A stretch of 64,000 nt of DNA from Aphrophora alni (taxonomy: Eukaryota > Arthropoda > Insecta > Hemiptera > Aphrophoridae), in contig OY740773.1 of NCBI GenBank assembly GCA_963513935.1, positions 102,719,291 through 102,783,290 of the forward strand, read 5' to 3'. Shown here one piece after another: positions 40,561-52,100 of the stretch. The position numbers and the translations under genes were made by a program. How positions within the stretch are numbered: position 1 is the stretch's first letter; the number at the start of each line of letters is the position of its first letter. The notes under the pieces were generated by a model. It had not been told where the DNA came from and did not search any database. It was given only the letters and a program-made list of their open reading frames with translations.

Positions 40561-40869
40561 AAGAAGTCAGAAGACGGACATCATTAAGGTAATTCTATTA
40601 TTAATAGTGACTTGGTATTACAACCATGCAATACAAACCCAAATTGCAGTGACTGGGACGTAAGTGAAGTTTTACCTTATACATTGATGGAGTGCAAACA
40701 AGTGAAAGACAGAAATTGATAGAAACCTTAAAAAGAATTGGAGCAATCCAAAATCAAAATGATGTAAATTTTCCTCTGATAAACAAAATTTGGAATAAAA
40801 ACTCATTGGAATTTTATATCAATTGGACATTATATGTAGACTAATTTAAATTGATGTAATTATTTCGAA

Positions 40870-42340
40870 ATATGTAATAATGTCATGCCTAATTTTTCAA
40901 AATATGTACAAACACAAATACAAAAATAATAAATAAAAAGCAGAGATAGCTGATTTGTAGGTTCAGTCTGTCACATTGTCAGTTCTATTTATGTGCAAAA
41001 AATGCAATGATTGGTCAAATAATTTTCAAGATGCAGTGGACTTTGTAAACAATTATTTTATGTTTTTTATAAATGCAACTTTCGTTGTTAGTTAAAATAC
41101 TAATTTACATTTTAAACTTTTTGGTAAACTTCTTTCTAAACTTATATAGGAAAACAACTATATAAGTTGTCCTCCAACTATGGTCTCCAAAGCATATTTT
41201 AAACTGTCTATTACAACATGGTTTTTCAGTTGATAAGTGTCTAGAATTGTTCATCTTAATTTCGAAACAAAATAGGGTGTTTTGCAAGATCTAAAAGTTT
41301 AAGAAACGAAAGAGGGGGGAAGAGTGGCCCCCTCACTAAGTTTGTTGCATTTGCTTTTAGTGGTACAACCCCAATAAAAAAATAGACCTCAAATTCTTCT
41401 GTGTAAACGTCTACTCTAATTTTGTTTCTTTTATCGGTCTAAATAAGAATAAAATGCTTACCAAAGTGCAGAGAGGTGCATATTAAAAAATGTTAATCGT
41501 TATTTAAAAACTTTAATTAGTTAAACATTTACTAACTAAACAAAAAATGTAATATTTCTTATTTAAAAAAGATCTCATTCATTCAAGGTCGAAGCTTGAC
41601 TATTCGTTATAGAGTGTTTAGAAAATGTGCCAAACTTTGTATTAGTTACATGGGTCAACATAAAGAAAAAAGTTCCTGTAAACTTATGTCCGGGAAACGC
41701 TTCATTTTCCATTATTCGCCCACTTTGAGTTTTTTGAAAAATAATTGTAAGTTATGAAACTTTTAAGATTTTTAGTCGAAATTTGGTAAGCTATACAAAT
41801 TTTGTATTATTTTTTTTACCAGTATACCAAAAACTAAAACTTTACCATGTAAATTTTTTAAATGGTTGTCATTAAAAAGTTTTATGTTAAATTTCACGAA
41901 AATCGTTTGTTTTAATAAAAATGTACATAAGACAAATTTCCTTTTTTAACACCAAATTACATTTAATATTAATATTATTTATTTACTAGGTCAATTGATA
42001 ACCTGAGTTATGGACAAAAAACTCAAAACATATTTCTTGATAATTATCTACAACATCCAAATTTATCCTAAATCAAAATAATATTGAATTATCTTAATTT
42101 ATGAAAAACAAAAAAAAATTTTTTTAATTTAAAAAAGGCGAATGGACAATTTAATTTATGTTAAATAAGTTGAAAGTGGGTTTATGTAACCACTACCTGA
42201 AGTTTGGCATGACGGCACTGTATAGCTATAAAGTGAATATATTTGGACAGTTAAGACCATACATTTATTCACTGTTAATAACTACCGATAATAAAAATAT
42301 TAAATTATTATTATATAAAACTTACAAATAAATGATAGTT
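40870..42340. other. Intergenic, no gene recognised
   Basis: AT-rich. The part around 41614-41960 (AACATAAAGAAAAAAGTTCC, CCGGGAAACGCTTCATTTTC) is reminiscent of non-coding ends of insect mariner-like elements, but I cannot confirm this. Confidence 0.35.
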
Positions 42341-42349
42341 TATTCTAAA

Positions 42350-42470
42350 TCGTCTATCACAAAGTTTCTGTGTTCAGCTTCTTTCTTCATAAATTGCATT
42401 ACGTTGTAAATAATTTCACGACTTAGACTCTTTAACACTTTACGATTACTCATCATCACACTTAGCACAA
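42350..42470 (-). pseudogene. N-terminal fragment of a mariner/Tc1-superfamily-type transposase
   Basis: On the - strand from the ATG near 42466: SNRKVLKSLSREIIYNVMQF, then MKKEAEH, then a stop. It resembles the opening helix of a common insect transposase family (pattern KxLxREIIxNVxxFMKxEA). Only about 38 codons remain. Confidence 0.4.
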
Positions 42471-42479
42471 CACCTATTA

Positions 42480-43470
42480 GCCGACCTAGTTAACATTTTA
42501 TGCGGGAAATAGGCTATGTGAAAGACGGATTGACACATATTTTGTGTATGCCTTAAAGTTATCAAGTGAATGCATTCTTGGACTCAAAGAACAAAGGCAT
42601 CAAGAAGGCGGGAAGTATTTTCTGAGATCTCCTTATCATCCTGTTTACCTTTCCCGCAAAAATATAGTAAATATTACGTGCCATTCTTAAATATTCAATT
42701 AGCCTAACCAGTACGGTATGCCCAGTATTCATTCGAATACTTCTAGAATGTGCCTAATTGTAAAAAAATAATCTATCAACAAAATAATATCTACAACTTT
42801 CTTGCAGGAAGTTACCATTTATCCGAGAAATATAAATTTTCCTCATTTTGAATATTTGTGTCATTACTTTTATTATGTAAAAACTTTTTACAGTTTATCA
42901 TTACGTAAACTTACTTTTTTATACAACTTTATACTTTGTTGGTTTATAGTTTTTATAACTTTTTAAAAATAAATATTGTGTGCAACTAGGCAAAATCATA
43001 AGATAAGTGAGATGCAGTGTGTCACGAAGTTGTAACTTTAGGAATTAAATGTAGCTAAGCAGTAATTTGTGTACCTAGTTTTCTTGAAATGGGTTGTACC
43101 GCCAAGTTAGGCTAGGGAAGCAAGTAGAAGAGAGGACACGCCCATTACACCAGACACACTCCTAGTCTGAGGGTACTGTATTTTAAATGTTTAATGGGGA
43201 TCAACCATACAACACCAACATTTATAATTGTGATAAAAAATTTAGGGAGCATCCTTGTAGGTCATTTGTTAATGACAAATTAGTTTCATTCCAGTCCTGA
43301 GAAATCAGTTCATAAATGTGCTTGAGAGGTAGGACTTTCATAAACTTCATGTAGTTATTGGATAAGAGATCCACCCAAGTGATAACCTCATAAGTTATGA
43401 TTTTGTTGTTGATATCTTGAATGAAGTTAGGAATGGTAATAGTTTCTCAATCTTGTAATTTTCGGTAACA
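42480..43470. other. Intergenic, no gene recognised
   Basis: AT-rich, nothing recognised apart from possible mariner-related decay. Confidence 0.4.
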
Positions 43471-43479
43471 AGGTTACTT

Positions 43480-43860
43480 TTTACGTTTCAGGACATGTTC
43501 GTGAAAATATAATTGATGAATGCTCCTCATTATTTTATAATGTTAACAGAATTTGAATGTGTTGTCTGGATAAAGATGATGTGATTGGTACTACGCTATT
43601 TTTATTTTTGTAATTCACAGTAAAATCCGACAACTATCTCAACTTAATAGATATTTGTCTCATCCCAAATCAAATGGCAATGTGATCTAATAAGATAGTG
43701 TTCATGGACATTATTGGAGACTTCTTTTAAGACATTTTCACAGTGCTTGATTAAGAGGGGTAGATAATCTCCGGATTTAACACCCATGGATTTTTATTTC
43801 TGGTGTTTAGTGAAGCAAAAGGTGTACACTGAACTAAAGATGTAGTGTCATCATCTCATA
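43480..43860 (+). pseudogene. Mariner-like transposase C-terminal fragment
   Basis: The + strand near 43765-43835 reads SPDLTPMDFYFWCLVKQKVY, a near-consensus match to the SPDLTPxDFFLWGxxKxxVY motif that carries the third catalytic Asp in a widespread insect mariner-like family. The upstream frames are decayed. Confidence 0.7.
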
Positions 43861-44049
43861 TTAAGATGATTAGTTTTTAACTTAAATAAACTAATGCAAG
43901 TTGAGCTACTTATCATTCCTCACCTAACATTTCAATTTTTCTACATCTTGTTTAAATTTTTCGTTATAGAACCTTGAAGAAAAAGAACCTTTAGAAAGTG
44001 TAAGTACCTAATTGTGAAATTATCTCTGTTAAAGATTTGTTCAATCTTA

Positions 44050-44310
44050 TAACAGGTCCTTCAAGAGTCCACTATAATGAGTATGGGGTTGGCAACCCCA
44101 AGGGTACCAACTGAATCTACATCTTTTTTCATGTAGATTTCTCTCTTTCATCTTTGCTATTGAATCTCTCTTGACTAAAAATTGTTCTTTTCTGACCTTG
44201 ATGCTAATAGTGTTGGAGAGCTAAGGGATTTCTATTTTATGCTCTATTCATTTTTTTTAAATAAAGGGATTATGATCAAAAGGTTTTTTGCTTTTAAACA
44301 ACAAGATGAA
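44050..44310 (-). repeat. Dispersed repeat family A, copy 4 (inverted)
   Basis: Relative to copies 1-3 it is reversed. It contains GAGTATGGGGTTGGCAACCC, TTTTTTCATGTAGATTTCTC, TCTCTTGACTAAAAATTGTT, a block GAGAGCTAAGGGATTTC, and ends GGTTTTTTGCTTTTAAACAA. Confidence 0.7.
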
Positions 44311-44469
44311 GACTCACAATCGTAAGCATCATTATCATTAAGCTAAAATGTTACACAGTCAAAGTATGAGGTACATTTTGAAACACTTTAGCTGTTTGGT
44401 ATTAGAGCCTCCATCAAGTTTGACTAGTTGTGCTGACAGCTGATGTGCATGTTACTAGTTTTCTCCTGA

Positions 44470-45620
44470 CCCAGCACTGGCTTTCATTGTGTTGCTAAAG
44501 TGATACATAAATTGGTATTTTCATGCTATTTCATTTTATGATACAATGACCATACACAAAGCACGTTTCTCCCTAACTCCCCAATCTGTAGTTAATTGTG
44601 TTGGTAAATGTTCCTATTAACTTATTTTACTAATACAATGATCAATGGGCATATACCTAAGCATTTTTGTCTCTGTATTGAAAAAATGAAATATAAATTG
44701 TTACTTTCAAGCTATTTCATTTTATGATACAATGTTCGTACACAAAAGCATGTTTGTTCCTGACTCTGTACTCCAACTGTAGTTAGTTGTGTTGCTCAAA
44801 TGTTAATTTTAAAGCAGTTTCATTAATTGATAGAACAGTATTGCTTTAACACGTTAGCTGCCATATCGGTCCGAGCGGACCGAAACTAAGGTGAATGTAC
44901 ATGCAGCGTTTCAGCACGATCGGACCGATAAAGTCACTGACGTAATGTTTTGTTTTGTGGCTCACAGTTCGATAGTGCAGCAACCTATCGGCCAATTTTG
45001 GTATTCTCTGGATTGGGTAAAGACGTGTGTTAGACGTAGTATATTGTATGCTTTAATAACCGTTACCATGGTTACTCAATATAATAATAAAATCGGTGGA
45101 TATTTTCACTTTTTGTCGGCACGATTGGATCGATTAAAAATTTTACAAAAACGTTTTGGTTTAGTAATGAAATAATTCACAAAGAATACAGTTGTAAAAT
45201 GAATATATGTATTTATAAAATAAATATTAGACAAATAAAATAGTGAGCATTACCAACATAAAGAAAAGAAATAGCCCGTTTAGGTTTTTTTTTTTTACAC
45301 GAAAATTGCCTCGGTCCGATCGGACCTAAACGTTATACTACGATTAAAATTAAAGCCGAAAAATTGCATTTCGGTCCGATCGGTCTCGAAACTATATATG
45401 CATAAATGTAAATAAAATTATTAAATACTATTGCCTTATATTATTTAACATTGGTAGATGCAAAAATAATAATGGAAAAATAATTTGGTAATCGTGGCAC
45501 TCCAGGCAAGAGTATCGTATTAGGCCTCGGCAGCTAACGTGTTAAGCTGTTTTGTCTGTATTGCTAAAGTGATATTAAAATTTTTGCTCTTATGCTGTTT
45601 CATTCTATGATATGCCGGCC
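44470..45620 (+). repeat. Degenerate tandem repeat, invaded by a TTAA element
   Basis: GTTGCTAAAGTGATA and ATGCTATTTCATTTTATGAT recur at about 44493, 44695 and 45555, with variants between. The last copy lies beyond the TTAA element at 44850-45541, so the element landed inside a pre-existing array. Confidence 0.6.
44850..45541. mobile_element. 692-bp TTAA element (piggyBac-like MITE)
   Basis: The 13-bp perfect TIR CACGTTAGCTGCC / GGCAGCTAACGTG is flanked by TTAA at 44846-44849 and 45542-45545. Inside each end lie palindromic words: CGGTCCGAGCGGACCG (about 44867), CGGTCCGATCGGACC (about 45312) and CGGTCCGATCGGTC (about 45371). The 94-codon ORF at 44891-45175 shows no transposase motif. piggyBac is inferred from TTAA only. 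Confidence 0.85.
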
Positions 45621-45816
45621 ACTAATTTTGCAATTAGATATCTTTAATATACATTTTGTATAATGAGCAACTTGACTTTTCTATGTGTGACGGGTGTAAA
45701 TCTTGTGCCAAAAGGCATATAATACCACTTTTAACAATCTGCATTATTATTGAAAAATAAGGTATTCCATTACAGCTATAATAAAACAACAATTTCAATA
45801 ATATATATATAATGTA

Positions 45817-45822
45817 TTTATT
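45817..45822 (-). terminator. Likely RAB5IF polyadenylation signal AATAAA
   Basis: TTTATT on the + strand (AATAAA on the -) about 270 bases after the RAB5IF stop. It is the only canonical signal seen in the near 3' flank. Confidence 0.55.
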
Positions 45823-46089
45823 TTTGTATTACAAAATGATTATAATATGAAAACCATTAGTAATCATAAAGAAGCTCATAATGACTTTACTGGTCCATTC
45901 AAGCTGTGTACCACAGTGAAATTAAATGTCAGAAACATTAAACTTTTCAAGTAATAATTTGCTATAATTTTTCAACTCTAAGTTAATATAAAATATGTCA
46001 AATCTGAATTCAGCATCATTGTATATGTCTTTGATACAAAGATATTCTGTGAAACACAAATGCAAAGAGCTGTTTCAATGCTTCTTTTG

Positions 46090-46131
46090 TCAGTCGTAGT
46101 GTAGTCCTGAATATATTATTATCCATGTAAC
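46090..46131 (-). CDS. RAB5IF: RAB5IF exon 4 with stop
   Basis: A 42-bp exon encoding VTWIIIYSGLHYD and TGA. Acceptor GTTTGTGCAG. It matches the human C-terminus VIWIIFYTAIHYD, which settles the gene model despite the tiny size. Confidence 0.93.
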   Translation of the reverse strand, partial: VTWIIIYSGLHYD

Positions 46132-49100
46132 CTGCACAAACAGAAATTAATTAGTATCAAGAGTTTATTTTAACCATCCTTTAAATTCTACACAAAATGA
46201 ATAACAGAATTAAAAATATTTTTTAAACATAAATCATTATTACAATATGAAATACAGAGTGGCCAACAAGTTGAGTCATTTCACAACTCATCCAAGCGTA
46301 AAACTAAATAAAAACGACCCAAAACTATTCGTCACCAAAAATGTCTGTTCTATAGTTGTCAATTAAATAGTGTAAACATACCATAGATGCTGTTTTGACA
46401 AAATAAGAACCTAAAATTTCTTTGCTTGTGCCCTTCAGTGTAAATTGTATTTGATTTAAATGTAGGATGGCAGTCAAGATTCATTTTTGTTTTTATCACT
46501 AATATTCCTGACCAGTAACATTTTTTTTTTAGTTAATTTTTCACACTCAGTTTGGATCATTAATCATTGCATTCCATTAAAATTTTAACAAAATCGGTAG
46601 AGCTGATTTTGTGTTGTCAAAAAAATGGGAAAAACGTCCCTGAAATATGGGGAAAATATTAAAATTTGATTAAAATTGGTTCACACGCACATAAAACAGA
46701 TAGACATCATTCCAAAAACATAGAAGAACTAAGGCTCTGCTGAATATCTCAAAACATTCACAAAAAACTCTTCATCGATGTTTAAACTATCACTGTTATA
46801 ACTTTATCTCTACTGTATGCGAGTCAGTAAAAATGATAAATTTATGCAAACTGAAGTATCACGATTTTTTTTTTTTTTTTTTTTTTTTTAATGTTGGTAA
46901 CACACGTTCTTCAATCTTATCAGAAGCTATGGCTGTTCTCAAGACATAACTTGTACATTTTTCCCCCTCAACCTGAACTTGGTACTATGTGAGTCAAAAA
47001 TTTCACCATACTGGTTTTGTAATGGATACTCCTCTTTCTGACTATCCGAAGACAGCTGTGACGGAAAACAATGATGTACAAATTATTTGGAAATTACTCA
47101 GATCCCCAAAACATGATCAGGATATTGTTGGCAAGGATATTGTTGTATAAAATAAAACTGAAATAAAATATACGATTGAGGTGAAATAAAATATTTTCAA
47201 AAATTAACTATGCACTAGAAGTCACTATTTGATTGGTGTCTTGAGTAATTCTTTTTCTTCTTCCACGACATCCTGTTATTTACCCTGAAGAAAGTTTGGT
47301 AATCATAAAAATTTCAACCTCAATTTTTCAACTGATCTTCATATTTCATCGCCTCAGAAAAATGAATATATATGATTTGCCTTCCATATGACATTGTTGT
47401 GTCTGAAGTTAACCATGATAGCGGCCATAAAAATTGAGATAGGAACATGAAATTTGGTATATGGGACTATAATATGCTCATATAGAACTTTATTGAAATT
47501 CATAAAAATCTAATTTAAAATCTCAAAATGACGACCTTTTTAAAACAGTTTTTATTCTTATCTCATGTGTTTATAACTAATAACATGCTAAAATTAGATA
47601 AAAATTTGTACTATTCAATTCTGCATGTAATGTTATCAACAACTCTCTGCAGCAACAATTAGCAAAGTTGTTATATTTTTGCTAATTTTAAAGATAGAGT
47701 AATAATTTTGGTCTCTTTTTTTCACAATTAATTGTACTACTATTATGACATGTATATTAAATCATTCATGTATTTTGTTTCTAGTAGTGTTTTTAAGTGA
47801 AATACAAATTTTTGTTTTTATGAATAATTTTAACATGAAACTTAACAAATATTAGAAATTATTTTCTGCATATAAGTTTTGTTTTGTATTTTATTTTTAT
47901 ATAATTAATGTGAAATATGTTCTGAAGATTACATTAAAAAATATTAACATTTGACAGATTTACACATTTTTTCTTCTTCTTTTTAATTGCAACCAGTATT
48001 TTTTTTTTCATTTATAAATAGCAATTTCAGTAGTAATATTTATGTATATTTGTATTAAAATGTAGGAGGTCAAGAACCATTTGCACCAGAAGCAAATGCG
48101 AGCTTCATTTTGACTGTCTCCCAGAGCATATTGTAAATAAGTTAAAAGTTTTGTTTCATAGTTAAGTAAGAAAAAAACTCTTGGGAAATACTATTGTTGA
48201 TATTAATTATTTTATGATTTTGGTTTTCTTTTATTAAAACTTAATATAGGCTTAAGTTTATCTTTAAAAAGAAATTAGTAAAGCAACATTGACATAAGAC
48301 AATAAAATTATTTTAATGCAAATATACATAATATTACTACCGAAATTGCTGTTTAATATATATGGTTGTTGCAGTTGAAAAGAAAACAATAATTTTGTAA
48401 ATCTATCAAATAATATTTTTAATGAAATTTTCACGACCTATTCTGAAAGAATTATATAAAAATAAAATATATAACTCATATGTAAAAGAAATGAACTAAA
48501 TGAAAAATCTAATATACATAATAGTACTACAATTAATTGTGAAAAAAACAAGACCAAAATTATTACTCTATCTTTAAAATTAGCAAAAATATGATTGTTT
48601 AAGTATAGTATTATTAAAATGCCAAAAATACCTGTGGCATTATTGCGTAGTACCGTGCAGTATAGTATGGTGCCCAAGGCAACGATGTACACATATGACC
48701 TTGGCAATATTGGAAACGATCTAGCGAAAACAGCATGGTACTCTAAGGGTTAGTATTTCCTAAAAGGCCCCCAAAAAATCAACCTTTTGGTATTACTTTA
48801 GTGGACCTGCTGGTATTATATTGTAAAATGGAGCTAGGTAAGTAATATGATGATACATATAATTTTGTTTTGATCTTCCTATGAGTACTGAACTATTCTT
48901 AGAAGATATTAAATTTGAATTATATTGGTTAATCTTATCCTCAATCTGTTTTCATATCTAATTAAATGCCGATATTGTACGATTTCTAAATATTGTTCTA
49001 TAAAAGATGAAATGAACATGCTACATTTAAAAAAAAAACAGTGATTATTTGAAACTGTGATATGTATTTTTGTTTATTAATTAAATATTTACGATTTTAT

Positions 49101-52100
49101 TTTATTTTATTTTTGTTATGTGGTTGTAACGCTAGATTGATGGTGAGTTGTTATTATTATTGCTGATTTTAAATTTTGTATTGTTATAATACACATATAA
49201 ACAAAAATTAAACTCACTAGAAAACCAGCGAATGATGTCATAAAACCTTCTTTGGTTAACTCCCAAGCACCACCAAATTCTTCTTCGTCAACCGATTGAA
49301 AACTTGTAAAGTAAACATAGATCACACCTGCATTCACCAACACAAATCTGAAACATTTTGATATCAACTTTACTATTAAATAAACACATTTAACTATAGA
49401 ACTTTCAGTTAGAATTCTCTGCATGCCAGGCAGTTTTATAAAAATATTTTCATAAATTGAAAATAAATTAAATCTGTGAAGTAGAGTTTTATTCAGCATA
49501 ACCTAAATACCAAGTTGATGAAAGGAATACAGTTTTTAAACAAAATTCACATAGCTTTTTCACTTGCAATGAGCAACATTTGTGGAAACATCAATAGACA
49601 AGTAAAAAAAGAAAACATAATTTTCTATAAAAACACTTTATTTGGACAAAATGACGTTTCAATGAGCAAGTCTTCATCTTCAGTTGTTACATGTACCTGT
49701 ATGCAAAATCAAAAGATTCAAGTCCTAATATCTTTTTGGATGAAGAGCAACTTGATGAGGTTGGCTCAGTGTAGTTCTTAGGACTAATCTTGGACAGAGC
49801 ATATAGACCAAGTACGTGGAAATATAACTTCAGGGATTTCACTTCTTCAAAACCTAGCCTAACATGGTTGTAGCAAGCATACCTTGAAATCTGTATATTA
49901 TTGTTCAATATACATATTCCCATTTAAACTATGGATTTGTATTATAGGAAAATTTGGGTGTGCTGCAAATGCAAGCTATTACTAATTATAAAGTTATATT
50001 TATAATTGCAAACCTATTTAATGGTCAGTCATGCAGGGATTTATTTAAAACAGTAAATTCTTAACCCTTGTCTGTATGTATATAGGGTCATAGTACGAGT
50101 TCGGCTCTCCTCTGTGTTACTGAAGACAGCCACCTCTATGTAGCTATGGATCAGTGGAAAGCTACATTTTTAGTTTTGTTTGATTTTTCAAACTGTTTGA
50201 TTTTGTATATCATCCAATATTATTGGCTAAATTGAAAAAGGTGGGAGTTTTGGTAGAATCTGTTAAATGGTTTGAGTCTTATGTGTCTGGAACATGCCAG
50301 TGAATAAAGTTTGGTAAGAAGTCGTCTTCCTGGGAACGTATTTGTAGAGGAGTTCCCCAGGGTTCAGTCCTTGGTCCTTTATTATTTAGCATTTGTATAA
50401 ATGATATATACAATATACTGAAATAGTAGAAGTGTCATTGGTTGCTGATGATAACTTGCAAGTTTATAATCATTTTCATGTCTCAGATATGGCTGAGACT
50501 ATAGACAAAATAAATATTGATATTGATGCTATTGAAGATTGGGCTGTTAGAAATGGACTAACGAAATCACAGTAAAACTAAATCTATATGTATCAGTTGT
50601 AAAAGACTCACAAATAAAATTGATTTAATATTGGTTCCTTATTAATCCTCCAGAGCTTGGGGGTAGGAGGATTTACTAACTTATTTCATTTTCTTTGACA
50701 TTTTAAAGTTTTGAAACATTACTTCTGCTTAGGTATTAATTTACTCGTTAATAATATTATTCCCTGTTCATCTTTAGTTTTAAAATGTCCATTATATTTA
50801 GACATTTATTAAAACGATCATATCCCATATGAAATGAAAGATTGTATGAGGTTATTAAATCACTAGAACAAAGGAAGACGTCTAAATATGATGGAAAATA
50901 TGGATATTTCTATACTGAAGACGAATGGAAAAAATATGATTAACGAACAAATTTAAAATCAATCAGAAGTAATATTCTAAAACCATAAAATGTTAAAGAA
51001 AAATAAATAAGTTAGTAAATCCACAACATAGTGGAACTTGGGGGTAGGAGGCGTGGCAAAGCTGTATATACTAAATTAAGTCTCGAAGATGAAGGAACTC
51101 TGAAATGCCTTGACAAATATAAATAATAAGAAAATGTTAGGATTGGCAGAAGACTGTACTCAAATTAATTATGTAGATCCTAACAGATATCATTATTATA
51201 ATAATTACATCTCTCTATCTTGACCCCCTGCTCTTTTCCAACCCTGACACTATTAAACTATTCGAGGGGTCTCTATTTATTGCTCTTTTCTTCTTTTTGT
51301 AAAGGTGATGATGAACAGTGAAGTTTTTCACCGTAAAACAACAAGAAAAAATTAATACATGTACCTTTTAGGTTCTTCTTGACCACTCTTAGTACTGAGG
51401 TTTGGATTACACCCCTCTCTTGACCAACTCTTGTTCTCTTCTGACTCTGACGTTATTAGAGTAGTAAAGGGCTATGGATCTCAATTTTATAATCTTTCCT
51501 TCTTATTTTTTAAAGGCGGTGATAATTGTGGTTTTTTACCGATAAACAACAATGAAAAAATAAATATGCACAAATCAAATACATGTAACTCTTTTTGACC
51601 AAATCTTAGTAAAAGTGACCATGTTTGCATAAACGTAATAACTGATCCTCTAAATTTTTGGCATGTTTTATATCTTATGTACGCTTGCTTCTTAAGATAA
51701 GAAACATTAATGGAAATACCTGAAATGGATAAAAATTGAGAGAGTAGTAACAAATTGAACAAAAGTCTATTTGACAATATAAAAATAGATGATTAGCAGT
51801 TAAGGGTAAATAATTCATAACAAGTGTATTGAAATATATTACTTTCTGAAAACCATATAGAATAGAAAAACGACATAGAGGTTTTCTCGCAAAATTTGAG
51901 AATTAAAGTACAATATACAAAACAAGTATAAACGGAAACAAAGAGCCCTCTCCAAATTTGACCAACATGCTCACTGCTATATTGTTGTGTTTTATGATCT
52001 GTGAAATTGAACCCCTTCAAATGACAATAAATTCTCATTCATGATTATTAACAACTTTTATATTTCTTATTTTCCACTAAACTAATGTATTTTGGTACTT

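Noticed and set aside
44891..45175. 94-codon ORF inside the TTAA element
   Set aside because: No catalytic or zinc motif; it includes the subterminal palindromes, so it is probably non-coding MITE interior.
49116..49217. C-terminal extension of RAB5IF in the read-through frame
   Set aside because: The frame after the CTA codon is intronic (GTGAGT donor); the conserved C-terminus ending GLHYD is encoded at 46131-46090.
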